Below are positions 14,514 to 22,870 of a DNA stretch of 25,244 nt, piece by piece. The translations under genes were made by a program, and so were the position numbers. The stretch's first letter is position 1. Each line of letters starts with the position of its first letter. Below the pieces are notes generated by a model that was not told the DNA's origin, searched no databases, and saw nothing but the letters and a program-made list of their open reading frames with translations. The stretch covers positions 1-25,244 of the forward strand of contig CAZXTD010000053.1 of the NCBI GenBank assembly GCA_964643575.1, in the 5' to 3' direction. Source of the stretch: Glaciecola sp964643575 (GTDB taxonomy: Bacteria; Pseudomonadota; Gammaproteobacteria; Enterobacterales; Alteromonadaceae).

Positions 14514-15928
14514 TTAATCTCACCTTTATTTTTACTGCTCATATACTGCATACATTCTGAGGCAACTATAAACGAGCCGACCACCACAATAATATCATTT
14601 GGCTTTGCTTTATTCATCGCCGATTGCATACCTTGCGCTACATTATCAAAACAAGACGCTGTTTGTCCAAATGCCATTACCGCCTTTTGCAATCGTTGTG
14701 CGTTTTCACCACGGTTCGCCGATAATTCTGCACCCAAGCTTACGCAATACCAATTAGCATTTAGCTCGCTCAAGCATGCAAGGCTCGCTTCAATATTTTT
14801 ATCTTTGAGCATGCCAACGACAATATGACATCGCGAAAACGAAATCGTTTGCAAACGTTTAAGCAAATATTCGCACGCAGCCTGGTTATGCGCCACATCC
14901 AAAATGATTTTTGGCGATTCTTGTAATATTTGAAAACGGCCAGGCATTTGCACAGTATTAATCAACTTCTGAAGCTCATCGACAGATATCAAAAAGTTTT
15001 CTTGATTGTTTAAATGAATAGCCATTTCGTATAAACAAGCGATTGCCGTCATTATATTCTGTTTGGGCAATTGCGCTTTAATAAGGTTAAACTCAAATGT
15101 TTGTTCTGGATACCTTATCCATCCTAGATTCTGGCTTACTGTTGATAAACCTATGTCAGATTTACACGAAGAACTTGCCAGCCCTTTTGATAAGCCAAAA
15201 TCAATGTCGCTTATCTTGAGATTAGCATTTTGTTGCTCAGCAATTTCAAGCAAGCTTTTATGAGGGTTTGTATATCCAATGATGACGTTTTGCTGCGGCT
15301 TTATTATACCTGCTTTTTCTGCGGCGATAAGTTCGGTGGTATCACCCAGATAAGACTGGTGATCAAGACCAATACTGGTTATCACGCCAATGTTTGCATC
15401 AATAATATTGGTAGCATCTAAACGGCCTCCCAAACCGACCTCAACAATCCACACATCTAGTTTACTCAGCATGAACTGCGCAAACCCGCAAAGCGTAGCA
15501 TATTCAAAATAACTAAGACTAATTTCGGGTTCGCCAATTAATTGTGATTCTTTTGAAGCCTTGATAAGGGCTTGTTCAACAAGCTCGAAAGCTTCGCATA
15601 TTTGTGCATCGCTCGCTTCCACGGCGTTAATACGAATACGTTCGTTAAAGCGCACAATATGCGGCGAGGCATATACCCCTGCGCTGTAGCCGGCTTTAAC
15701 ACATGCTTGTTCAATAAATCGGCATGTTGTACCTTTGCCGTTTGTTCCCGCTACAGTAACCACACATTTGGGTTTCACTGAATCGGGGAATGCTTGCTCA
15801 CGCTCATCAATCATTACCTCTAATTGCACAAAAACCTTACGAATTCTCGTAAGGCTCATATCAATGCTAATAGAATGGGCATGTTCAATGTAGCTAAGCC
15901 ATTGTGCAAGGCTACGCTTTTGGCTCAT
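14510..15928 (-). CDS. folC: Bifunctional dihydrofolate synthase / folylpolyglutamate synthase
   Basis: It adds glutamate to dihydropteroate and then further glutamates to tetrahydrofolate. This is a Mur-ligase-fold enzyme: ATP loop VTVAGTNGKGTTCRF (58-72), the dihydropteroate-side segment YASPHIVRFNERIRI (about 80-95), LDVWIVEVGLGGRLDATN (about 156-173, metal-binding Glu), GVITSIGLDHQSYLG and ILDVAHNQAA (about 340-350), a signature of the C-terminal domain. At 472 aa it is about 50 longer than E. coli FolC; the additional length lies in the middle (roughly 225-265) and looks lineage-specific. It starts one base after the accD stop and overlaps dedD by 4 bases, so this part of the cluster is one operon. 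Confidence 0.96.
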   Translation of the reverse strand: MSQKRSLAQWLSYIEHAHSISIDMSLTRIRKVFVQLEVMIDEREQAFPDSVKPKCVVTVAGTNGKGTTCRFIEQACVKAGYSAGVYASPHIVRFNERIRINAVEASDAQICEAFELVEQALIKASKESQLIGEPEISLSYFEYATLCGFAQFMLSKLDVWIVEVGLGGRLDATNIIDANIGVITSIGLDHQSYLGDTTELIAAEKAGIIKPQQNVIIGYTNPHKSLLEIAEQQNANLKISDIDFGLSKGLASSSCKSDIGLSTVSQNLGWIRYPEQTFEFNLIKAQLPKQNIMTAIACLYEMAIHLNNQENFLISVDELQKLINTVQMPGRFQILQESPKIILDVAHNQAACEYLLKRLQTISFSRCHIVVGMLKDKNIEASLACLSELNANWYCVSLGAELSANRGENAQRLQKAVMAFGQTASCFDNVAQGMQSAMNKAKPNDIIVVVGSFIVASECMQYMSSKNKGEIK

Positions 15929-15929
15929 A

Positions 15930-16814
15930 CTAATTATCTGCTGGAATAAATTCTGCTATGGGTGCTGGCGCATTGTAGTGATTGAGTTTCGATAAAATAC
16001 TAAAGACTTTGTTACGCATCTCGCGGCGGTCAACAATCATATCTATCGCGCCCTTCTCTAGCAAAAATTCACTGCGCTGAAAGCCTTCCGGTAGTTTTTC
16101 GCGAACGGTTTGTTCAATAACGCGTGGGCCAGCAAAGCCTATCAATGCTTTTGGCTCACCAATATTGATATCGCCTAGCATCGCTAAACTCGCTGATACG
16201 CCGCCCATCGTTGGGTCAGTTAGTACCGAGATGTAAGCGAGGCCTTCTTTGCTTAGTTTTGCTAAGGCTGCGCTGGTTTTAGCCATTTGCATCAAAGATA
16301 ACAAAGCTTCTTGCATGCGTGCGCCGCCACTTGTCGAAAAACAAATAAACGCACATTTGTTTTCGATAGCCGAATTTACGCCAGCAACAAATTTTGCTCC
16401 TACCACCGACGCCATTGACCCACCTAAAAAGGCAAACTCAAAGCTAGCAACAACAACAGGCATGCCATTTAACTTACCTTTCATTACGATGAGCGCATCT
16501 TTTTCGTTGGTCGCTTTTTGTGCGGCACTAATACGGTCTTTATAGCGTTTAGAATCTTTAAATTTCAAGATATCTTGTGGCTCAAGCGTATTGGCCAATT
16601 CTTCCCTATCGGCACTGTCTAAAAAAGCATTTAAACGTGCGCGAGCAGTTATCCGCATATGATGGTCGCACTTAGGACACACTTCTAACTGCTTTTCTAA
16701 TTCAGATTTATATAACACTGCGTTACACGAACTACACTTTGTCCAAATCCCTTCGGGTACATTGCTTTTAGTCCCTGACTGTGTTTTTGGCAGTATTTTT
16801 TCAATCCAACTCAT
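15930..16814 (-). CDS. accD: Acetyl-CoA carboxylase carboxyltransferase subunit beta
   Basis: AccD is half of the carboxyltransferase that moves the carboxyl group from biotin to acetyl-CoA to form malonyl-CoA. The zinc ribbon cysteines are at 27, 30, 46 and 49 (CSSC and CPKC), the same numbering as in E. coli. The crotonase-fold part carries SGGARMQEALLSLMQMAKT and LTDPTMGGVSASLAMLGD, which build the oxyanion holes, and FAGPRVIEQT. Length 294 is normal. AGGAAGG in front of the ATG is a strong ribosome binding site, and the 385-bp gap upstream suggests this is the first gene of the accD-folC-dedD-cvpA-purF-frmA-fghA-arfB run. Confidence 0.98.
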   Translation of the reverse strand: MSWIEKILPKTQSGTKSNVPEGIWTKCSSCNAVLYKSELEKQLEVCPKCDHHMRITARARLNAFLDSADREELANTLEPQDILKFKDSKRYKDRISAAQKATNEKDALIVMKGKLNGMPVVVASFEFAFLGGSMASVVGAKFVAGVNSAIENKCAFICFSTSGGARMQEALLSLMQMAKTSAALAKLSKEGLAYISVLTDPTMGGVSASLAMLGDINIGEPKALIGFAGPRVIEQTVREKLPEGFQRSEFLLEKGAIDMIVDRREMRNKVFSILSKLNHYNAPAPIAEFIPADN

Positions 16815-17199
16815 TTGGCCTTCCTGTCTTTTTATTATTGCGATGCGCTCATACCATCTAGTACATTGAAGTATAACGCTTTTGCCGTATTTTTCTTATT
16901 AGTATTACTCCCCATTAGCATAGCACATTTGGCGAATGGGTTTCGAGTGCGCGAATTAAACCACAAAAATGCGATATTCAACATTTATAACTGGTCTAAA
17001 GTGTTAGGTATTCGATAGTTTTTGCAATACAAGGCGTGTTTGGCTTTTGGAGGATTGTTGTTATTGTTATTTTATAACGGTGAAATAGTGTGGATAACAG
17101 CGGTTAAAAAAATGTAAAAGTAAATAGAAGAGCGTGAGTTCGACGTGGTTCTTAAATATCGATTTTATCGGTCAGATAAGAACCACAAACCTTATGTAT
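16815..17199. other. Gene-free 385-bp gap with probable accD promoter
   Basis: No credible gene is visible. A 67-codon plus-strand frame (16815-17018) begins with TTG, has no ribosome binding site and no recognisable composition, so I do not call it. On the minus strand TATACT (complement of 16870-16875) is a fair -10 element for accD, but no good -35 stands before it, and TATGCT preceded by TGC near 16915-16925 is another possibility. The far end holds an inverted repeat (17145-17186). Confidence 0.4.
17145..17186 (-). terminator. Long-armed hairpin after the small lipoprotein gene
   Basis: GTGGTTCTTA (17145-17154) and TAAGAACCAC (17177-17186) are exact reverse complements; the 22-base interior holds a smaller CGAT/ATCG stem. 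It sits 14 bases past the lipoprotein stop on the minus strand. There is no T-run, so it could be a terminator, an mRNA 3' stabilising structure or a protein-binding site. Confidence 0.45.
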
Positions 17200-17481
17200 T
17201 TAATGGAATCCCTCAACCCATCTAGTTGCAGTACCATCCGACTTTGGATTTTCTTTCGGAGAACGAGCGTAGTAGTAGAGGTCTTTGCGTGACCCTTTGG
17301 GCTCACACACTTCAACATGACGAATTCTGCCAGAAGGTTGAAATCGTCGACAAACAACTTCAACTGCATTTGAGTCTTGCTCTGCGTTTTTATTTGCAGC
17401 GAGCATGTCGTTTGTATCTTCGGTAATATTACATCCTGTTAAAAAAACTACCATTGCTGCAGCACTCATTACTTTTTTCAT
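17200..17481 (-). CDS. Small lipoprotein of unknown function
   Basis: A 93-residue protein starting MKKVMSAAAMVVFLTGC, a compact lipoprotein signal with lipobox LTGC (Cys17). I chose the ATG at 17479-17481 because AAGGAG stands 6 bases before it; a longer frame from 17535 lacks such a site. The mature part begins NITEDTN and is polar. It holds a central VVCRRFQPSGRIRHVEVCEPKGSR segment with two cysteines about 16 residues apart that may form a disulfide. The pattern C-[RK]-x-x-x-[PS]-[ST]-G-x-[RHK]-[IL]-x-x-x-V-C resembles small exported proteins common in gammaproteobacteria, whose role I do not know. Residues after it (DLYYYARSPKENPKSDG) are not recognised. A candidate -35 (TTGACT, complement of 17574-17579) lies in the 147-bp gap behind truA. 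Confidence 0.8.
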   Translation of the reverse strand: MKKVMSAAAMVVFLTGCNITEDTNDMLAANKNAEQDSNAVEVVCRRFQPSGRIRHVEVCEPKGSRKDLYYYARSPKENPKSDGTATRWVEGFH

Positions 17482-17628
17482 GTCGAACTCCTTTTGAATC
17501 ATAATTAAGCCAATCAATAGTCGATTGATGTGCATGTCACTTGTGTATAAAAAGTAGCCTACTCACTATGACTAGTCAAGCCTTACTACTTATTAGTAAA
17601 AGATACCCATCTATTAGAGAAGGACTAT

Positions 17629-18465
17629 TTATAAGTGGTCTGGCAAAAATAAGGGCCCTAAAGGCGTTTTAGGAATAGCAAATTCGTCAGGGTAATCAAC
17701 ATCCACTAAATACAAGCCATTAGGTAATGCTGTTGCGGCCGCTTTCGTTCGGTCTTTTGCGTGCAAGACCTCTTGCATCCAAGCTACTGGGCGCTCACCG
17801 CAGCCAACTTTTACCAAGCTGCCAACGATATTGCGTACCATGTGGTGTAAAAAGGCGTTAGCGCGAACATCAACAATCACGAAATTTTGAATACGCGTTA
17901 CCTTAATACTGTGCATGTGCCGGCTAGCCGTTTTGCTTTGACAAAGTGCTGCCCTAAACGAACTAAAGTCTTGCTCGCCTATCAAGAACTGCGCAGCTTC
18001 ATGCATCAAGTTTTCATCTAGCGGCTGATACACATGACTCACGCCGTTATTGAAAACCCCTGAGCGTAAACGATGATTATAAATAACGTATCGGTATCGG
18101 CGTGCATAAGCACTAAAGCGGGCATGAAACGTTTCAGGGACTTGCTTTGCCCATGTAACTGCAATGTCTTTAGGCAATGAGGTATTAGTACCTCGCGTAA
18201 AAGCTTTTATGGGCCGTTTTTGCTGAGTCTCTAAGTGCACAGTTTGTGCCGTTGCATGCACACCCGCATCAGTGCGGCCCGCGCACACAACACTGACATC
18301 CTCTAAGAGTATTTTACTTAAAGCTTTTTCAAGGCGTACTTGCACTGAATCCACCGCAGGTTGCCGTTGCCAACCTTTATAAGCGGTGCCGGTGTATTCA
18401 ATGCCCAGCGCTATTCGCCCGCTAATGATTTCGTTGTCATCAAACTCCGTCGGTGTGTTACTCAC
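17629..18465 (-). CDS. truA: tRNA pseudouridine(38-40) synthase
   Basis: TruA isomerises uridines 38-40 in the anticodon stem of many tRNAs. The catalytic Asp66 lies in CAGRTDAGVHATAQ. Other family segments are GIEYTGTAYKGWQRQP (21-36), SLPKDIAV, HARFSAYARRYRYVIYN and NAFLHHMVRNIVGSLVKVG. Length 278 is normal. The start codon is GTG at 18463-18465 with a weak, distant AGGT; in-frame ATG alternatives would cut into the conserved fold. It begins 9 bases after the rluB stop and closes the yciO-scpA-scpB-rluB-truA series. Confidence 0.97.
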   Translation of the reverse strand: MSNTPTEFDDNEIISGRIALGIEYTGTAYKGWQRQPAVDSVQVRLEKALSKILLEDVSVVCAGRTDAGVHATAQTVHLETQQKRPIKAFTRGTNTSLPKDIAVTWAKQVPETFHARFSAYARRYRYVIYNHRLRSGVFNNGVSHVYQPLDENLMHEAAQFLIGEQDFSSFRAALCQSKTASRHMHSIKVTRIQNFVIVDVRANAFLHHMVRNIVGSLVKVGCGERPVAWMQEVLHAKDRTKAAATALPNGLYLVDVDYPDEFAIPKTPLGPLFLPDHL

Positions 18466-18474
18466 GCTTTTATA

Positions 18475-19371
18475 CTACCTATTTTGCGCTTGATTGCGGC
18501 GCTGGCGCTGACCAGACACTTTATTAAGTTTATGCTTTCGAACACTTCGGCGCATTCTGCTTAGCTTTGTGTGGTCAAGGTTTTCTGTCGACAAAATCTT
18601 ACTTTCGGTTTCTGGTGGCAACTGCACCATTTTGCGCAACGAGTTAACATTGTCTATGTCGAGTTCAAGCCACGCGCCTTGAGGCAAGCGCTTAATAAGT
18701 TCTAGGTTACCATAGCGCACCCTTATAAGCCTACTTACTTGCACGCCTTGTGATTCCCATAAACGTCTTACTTCACGATTTCGACCTTCAGACAATGTCA
18801 CATTAAACCACTGGTTAAGGCTTTCTGGCTGCTTAGGGCGCACGTGGATATGATTAAACTTTGCAGGGCCATCATCGAGATTCACACCACTGCTTAAATC
18901 TCTTAGCATTTTTGGCGTAACCTCACCAAATACTCTCACAGAATACTCGCGCTCTACTTCATGACTTGGGTGCATCAAGCGATTAGCCAATTCACCATCA
19001 TTTGTAAATAACAGTAAACCGCTAGTATTAATGTCTAACCGGCCAACGGTTATCCAGCGTTCACCGCTCAATATAGGCAAGCGTTCAAAGACGGTGGGTC
19101 TGCCTTCTGGGTCTACTTTTGCACAAAGCTCGCCTTCAGGTTTATTGTACATTAATACTCGGCAGGGCGACTTTTCTTTATTGCGTGCAATCATATGCCC
19201 GTCAACACTAATCTTGTCAGAAACTTCTACCCTGTCTCCTAACGTTGCTGGGCGGCCATTCACCACTACTCGTCCGTCTTGTATCCAACGTTCCATTTCG
19301 CGGCGCGAACCCAAGCCATTATTTGCGAGTACTTTTTGAAGTTTCTCTGTGTTTTCTGTGTTACTTGTCAT
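18475..19371 (-). CDS. rluB: 23S rRNA pseudouridine(2605) synthase
   Basis: RluB modifies U2605 of 23S rRNA. An S4 RNA-binding domain comes first (about 10-65, LQKVLANNGLGSRREMERWI and VVVNGRPATLGDRV). The RsuA/RluB-type catalytic domain follows, with Asp113 in GRLDINTSGLLLFTNDG. Further family segments are LMYNKPEG, HPSHEVEREYSVRVFG and LSEGRNREVRRLWESQG, the last a signature of the RluB/E/F group. A basic tail (after about 270, with KHKLNKVSGQRQRRNQAQ) probably binds RNA. The ATG overlaps the scpB stop by one base (TAATG). scpB-rluB linkage is widely conserved. Confidence 0.95.
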   Translation of the reverse strand: MTSNTENTEKLQKVLANNGLGSRREMERWIQDGRVVVNGRPATLGDRVEVSDKISVDGHMIARNKEKSPCRVLMYNKPEGELCAKVDPEGRPTVFERLPILSGERWITVGRLDINTSGLLLFTNDGELANRLMHPSHEVEREYSVRVFGEVTPKMLRDLSSGVNLDDGPAKFNHIHVRPKQPESLNQWFNVTLSEGRNREVRRLWESQGVQVSRLIRVRYGNLELIKRLPQGAWLELDIDNVNSLRKMVQLPPETESKILSTENLDHTKLSRMRRSVRKHKLNKVSGQRQRRNQAQNR

Positions 19372-20057
19372 TAGTGTATTTGAGCCTTGTTTTCGTTGTC
19401 GTTCGACAATAATTCGCCCTGCGTGTTTGGTGCATGTTCGGGCAGTGTTTCTGATAATGTATTAGGTGTAGTATCTTCATTTTGCACTTCTTGTGCTTGC
19501 GAAGCCGCCATAGCCGCTTCAATATTCTCTGTAAAGTCCTCTGCTGAAGGTAGCTCACTTAGTGAGCGTAGCGAAAAGTAATCTAAAAATGTGTTGGTTG
19601 TTGCTAACAAGGCAGGTTTACCCGGGACCTCTTTATGCCCTACTACTTTAATCCAATTACGGTCTGTTAACGAGCGTACTATGTTACTGCTCACGGCAAC
19701 GCCACGAATATCTTCTATTTCGCCACGGGTTATCGGTTGTTTATAAGCAATTAAAGCGAGGGTTTCGAGCATAGCACGAGAGTATTTGGGCACAGTTTCT
19801 TGCCATAGTTTACTCAATAGCTGACCTAGCCCTGAGTCTGACTGAAAACGATATCCACTAGCTACTTTGGTGAGTTTAATGCCACGGGGCGCATAGTCAA
19901 GCTCTAGGTCTTTAAGTGCTTTATTAAGCTGGCGAGAAGACACCTCTAGGTCGCTTAATATTGTGCTACGCATTTTATCCACACTCAAGGCTTGCTCGCT
20001 CACGAAAATCGCCGCCTCAATTAATTGCTTTAGCTGTGTGTCACTAATTTTGTTCAT
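19371..20057 (-). CDS. scpB: SMC-associated segregation and condensation protein B
   Basis: ScpB pairs as a winged-helix dimer with the ScpA kleisin and the SMC ATPase to condense chromosomes. Family segments: QLIEAAIFVSEQALSVDKM at the start, PRGIKLTKVASGYRFQ, then the highly conserved SRAMLETLALIAYKQPITRGEIEDIRGV and GHKEVPGKPALLATTNTFLDYFSL. The last 50 residues are acidic and low in complexity (TTPNTLSETLPEHAPN and similar), lacking any known fold. I take the ATG at 20055-20057 as start, giving 228 residues, rather than the TTG immediately before it. Its neighbour scpA lies 28 bases upstream. Confidence 0.95.
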   Translation of the reverse strand: MNKISDTQLKQLIEAAIFVSEQALSVDKMRSTILSDLEVSSRQLNKALKDLELDYAPRGIKLTKVASGYRFQSDSGLGQLLSKLWQETVPKYSRAMLETLALIAYKQPITRGEIEDIRGVAVSSNIVRSLTDRNWIKVVGHKEVPGKPALLATTNTFLDYFSLRSLSELPSAEDFTENIEAAMAASQAQEVQNEDTTPNTLSETLPEHAPNTQGELLSNDNENKAQIH

Positions 20058-20084
20058 CAAGTTTTATTTATCAATTTTTACGTG

Positions 20085-21011
20085 TCAAACAGGACTATGC
20101 TCATATTCGCCTAGTTTAACATGAAGATTAGCAAAGGGCTCGGCTTGTTCAAACACAAGCAAAGACTCTTTAACCAATTCTAAAATAGCGATAAAGGTAA
20201 CCACAACTCCTGCCCTGCCTTCTTCGGCTACCAACAATTTGTCGAGTGATGTATAGGTATGGTGATTCAATTTTTGCAGAACCTGGCTCATACGCTCACG
20301 GGTCGACAACACTTCCCTATCTATCTGGTGATGGTCAAAGGCACTTGCGCGCTGCATCACCTGATAAAAGGCCATGACCAATTCTTGCAGCTGTACTTGC
20401 GGCAAATGTTTGATAGGCTGAACATTGTCGCTGGTTTGAGCGTTGGCTTTATATATATCTCTGTGCATCCGCGGCGCTTCATCAAGGGTTTGTGCTGCAT
20501 TTTTTATTTGTTCGTACTCTCTGAGTCGTCTTATTAATTCTGCTCTGGGGTCGCCTTCGTCCTCTTCTGCATTGTCGTGTTTAGGCAATAAAAGGCGCGA
20601 TTTAATTTCCGCTAGCATAGCCGCCATTAATAAATACTCACCCGCTAACTCAAGCTTGACGTCAGTCATCACATCGACATATTCCATATACTGTTTGGTT
20701 ACTTGCAGCACAGGGAGTTCGACAATATCAAATTTTTGTTTTTTGATGAGATAAAGCAGTAAATCTAATGGCCCCTCAAACGTTTCTAATATGACTTCTA
20801 GTGCATCGGGTGGAATGTACAAGTCTTCGGGCTTGGTGATTAAGGCTTCGCCGTTGATAAAGGCAAGCGCTAAGGGTTGTTGCTGGGTGATTTGCTGCTC
20901 TGGCTGCTGGTGTGTATGCGATGCTTCAGTTTCGTTAACATGACTTCCCTCAACTACATCGCTAAGTGCGCCAGTTGAGTCATTTTTATTGCCCGCACCA
21001 GAATTTATCAT
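20085..21011 (-). CDS. scpA: SMC-associated kleisin, segregation and condensation protein A
   Basis: ScpA bridges the SMC heads. The hallmark FEGPLDLLLYLIKKQKFDI is at about residues 78-96, followed by YLLMAAMLAEIKSRLLLP (N-terminal SMC-binding helices). The C-terminal winged helix ends with VVTFIAILELVKESLLVFEQ and LHVKL. The first 70 or so residues are a non-conserved, Gln/His-rich tail (SHTHQQPEQQITQQQPLALAFINGE) not found in short ScpA proteins. A later start cannot be excluded, because the ATG at 21009-21011 lacks a Shine-Dalgarno, but no other ATG precedes the conserved core. It follows yciO after 20 bases and precedes scpB by 28. Confidence 0.94.
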   Translation of the reverse strand: MINSGAGNKNDSTGALSDVVEGSHVNETEASHTHQQPEQQITQQQPLALAFINGEALITKPEDLYIPPDALEVILETFEGPLDLLLYLIKKQKFDIVELPVLQVTKQYMEYVDVMTDVKLELAGEYLLMAAMLAEIKSRLLLPKHDNAEEDEGDPRAELIRRLREYEQIKNAAQTLDEAPRMHRDIYKANAQTSDNVQPIKHLPQVQLQELVMAFYQVMQRASAFDHHQIDREVLSTRERMSQVLQKLNHHTYTSLDKLLVAEEGRAGVVVTFIAILELVKESLLVFEQAEPFANLHVKLGEYEHSPV

Positions 21012-21031
21012 TATTTTGCGTCTACACAGAC

Positions 21032-21652
21032 TTATTCAAAAGGCGTAGGGTCGCCACTTCCGTACCGAATTATACTGGTTTCCCCTTCAGACATATCAAT
21101 CACGGTCGTTGCTTGCTCGCCTAAATAGCCGCCGTGAATAATTAATCCTAAGCGTCTTTCTAATTTGTCTCTAATTTCATCTGGATCACTCTCTGCCACA
21201 TCTGCATTGGGCAAAATAAGCGTTGTCGACATTAAGGGCTCACCCAACTCTTCTAATATAGCAAGCGCAATTGCATTGTCTGGCACGCGTATTCCAATAG
21301 TTTTACGTTTAGGGTTTTGCAATCGTTTAGGCACTTCTTTAGTGGCCTTTAAGATAAATGTGTAAGGGCCTGGGGTGTTATTTTTAATTTGTCTGAATGC
21401 CGTGTTGTCGACTCTTGCATACAACGACAACTCAGACATATCCCTGCACATCAGGGTGAAGTTATGGTCTTTAGGAATATCTCTTATTTGACAGATTTGC
21501 TCAAGCGCTTTTTTATTTTCCATCTGACAGCCAATTGCATAGCCAGAATCAGTGGGATATACCACCACTTCGCCCTGGTTAATCAGCTCACAGGTTTGTT
21601 TAATTAAACGCACTTGTGGGTTGTCTGGATGGATGTAAAAAAACTGGCTCAT
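21032..21652 (-). CDS. yciO: YciO-type Sua5/YrdC-family protein
   Basis: This is a 206-residue protein of the YrdC fold that synthesises threonylcarbamoyl-AMP in its better-known relatives TsaC and Sua5. Typical segments: GEVVVYPTDSGYAIGCQMENK (about 28-48), the nucleotide-pocket KDHNFTLMCRDMSELS, GPYTFILKATKEVPKRL, IGIRVPDNAIA and a C-terminal RYGSGDPTPFE end. Full alignment with E. coli YciO, also 206 aa, looks end to end. The cellular role of YciO is less certain than that of TsaC, and its threonylcarbamoyl-AMP activity has been described as weak. A TGATATAAT promoter-like element lies about 120 bases upstream. Confidence 0.93.
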   Translation of the reverse strand: MSQFFYIHPDNPQVRLIKQTCELINQGEVVVYPTDSGYAIGCQMENKKALEQICQIRDIPKDHNFTLMCRDMSELSLYARVDNTAFRQIKNNTPGPYTFILKATKEVPKRLQNPKRKTIGIRVPDNAIALAILEELGEPLMSTTLILPNADVAESDPDEIRDKLERRLGLIIHGGYLGEQATTVIDMSEGETSIIRYGSGDPTPFE

Positions 21653-21769
21653 AACTGGCTCTTAATTAATAAAGCAATCGCGATATAAAGGAAAGACAAA
21701 GCGTCACTATACCGCATCGAAGATAACATCTAGAGGTTCATAGTCGGTATATGGCTTTAACGTGCTCCG

Positions 21770-21778
21770 ATTATATCA
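21770..21778 (-). promoter_or_regulatory. Candidate extended -10 promoter for yciO-scpAB-rluB-truA
   Basis: On the minus strand TGATATAAT matches the extended -10 consensus TGnTATAAT exactly. A -35 box is poor, which extended -10 promoters tolerate. Transcription would start near 21763, about 110 bases before the yciO ATG, inside the 186-bp gap after rnm. Confidence 0.45.
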
Positions 21779-21838
21779 AACTATTGCAAAAGCACTTAAT
21801 TTAAATTCAAACTGCCATCTCTATGCATTTCTACGCAT

Positions 21839-22690
21839 TTAGCTCATTAAAATGGGCTGACGCTCAAATAAAGACTGGATTGGGGTAATTTTGTCGGGTA
21901 AGTTCAACCGGCGGCCTAGCTCTGTCCATTTAGAGGGCGCATGAAAATCTGAACCAGCTGAACCTGCAAGCCCAGCTTCCAGTGCTATCTCAACCATCAA
22001 ATCGTGTTTCTTTTTATCAAGATTAGGGTGTTGCACTTCCATGCCATCGCCCCCCCATTGCGCAAATTCATTTGCTAAACGCCTTAACCACTTACTTTTC
22101 ATATCATAGTGAAAAGGATGCGCAATAACGGCCTTACCACCTGCTTCATGAATCCACTTTATTGCTTCTTCTATCTCAATCCAAGAGGCACTAACGTAAG
22201 CCTTTTTCTTAGTCCCTAAATAGCGTGTAAAAGCTTGCTGTAAATTGCTAACTAAGCCTCGGTTCAGCAATACTTGCGCAATGTGAGCGCGGCTAATGCA
22301 ACCGTTTTTGACCATATTTGCCGCGTCTTTATAAACATCTTCGATGCCAATTTTACTGAGTTTCTCTGCAATTTTTATGGCGCGCTGCTGGCGTTTATCT
22401 AGCTGGCTCTGTAAGCGTTCAAGTAACAATGAGTCTTGATGGTCAATATCTAAACCGAGTATATGAATCTCAAACCCGTGCCATTTGGTCGAAATTTCGA
22501 CACCGCTAACTAGTTGCATTTTATATCTGTGTTCAGCTAAGTAATCGAGTGCCGGTTGAATTGCGTCTACACAGTCATGATCGGTAATTGCAAGTGCATC
22601 AACTTGCATTTGCTGCGCGCGCTGCATTAAAGCCTCAACGCTAAGCTTACCGTCAGAAAAATGCGTATGTGAATGTAAATCTATTTTCAT
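21839..22690 (-). CDS. rnm: 5'-3' exoribonuclease RNase AM (YciV/TrpH), PHP family
   Basis: A 283-residue PHP-domain phosphoesterase. Metal-binding residues are visible in DLHSHTHFSDG (4-14), ITDHDCVDAI (about 36-45), SGVEISTKWHG (about 62-72) and near the end GSAGSDFHAPS; AGGKAVIAHPFHY supplies another His. In E. coli the equivalent gene lies next to trpL-trpE, is named rnm/yciV and makes an exonuclease that matures 5' ends of 23S, 16S and 5S rRNA and removes short RNA fragments. Here it also sits divergently from the trp operon with 180 bp between the start codons of rnm and trpL. Family assignment is firm; the exact substrate is inferred from the E. coli homologue. Confidence 0.93.
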   Translation of the reverse strand: MKIDLHSHTHFSDGKLSVEALMQRAQQMQVDALAITDHDCVDAIQPALDYLAEHRYKMQLVSGVEISTKWHGFEIHILGLDIDHQDSLLLERLQSQLDKRQQRAIKIAEKLSKIGIEDVYKDAANMVKNGCISRAHIAQVLLNRGLVSNLQQAFTRYLGTKKKAYVSASWIEIEEAIKWIHEAGGKAVIAHPFHYDMKSKWLRRLANEFAQWGGDGMEVQHPNLDKKKHDLMVEIALEAGLAGSAGSDFHAPSKWTELGRRLNLPDKITPIQSLFERQPILMS

Positions 22691-22806
22691 TTATGTGGGT
22701 ATCTTTCAAAAAGCGAATTTCTTAGTTGACATTTATCTCGATTTGGTTTCTTCTATGTCTCGAAATTTAGCGATTTTGACGTATCGTAATATCGTTACAG
22801 CAAGTA

Positions 22807-22827
22807 GCAAACTTAACTAATTATGCG
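22807..22827 (+). promoter_or_regulatory. Candidate TrpR operator overlapping the trp promoter
   Basis: GCAAACTTAACTAATTATGC resembles the E. coli trp operator (GAACTAGTTAACTAGTACGC) around the core TTAACTA (22813-22819), which in E. coli also overlaps the -10 box TTAACT. The left half-site is poorer by two missing bases. No convincing -35 lies 17 bases upstream, and trpR is outside the window. Confidence 0.4.
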
Positions 22828-22870
22828 CGGCAGTCAAAACTAAACAACAAAATAGAGGCATTAGCATAAC

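Noticed and set aside
16815..17018. 67-codon plus-strand frame upstream of accD
   Set aside because: TTG start, no ribosome binding site, no family resemblance, and it overlaps the probable accD promoter.
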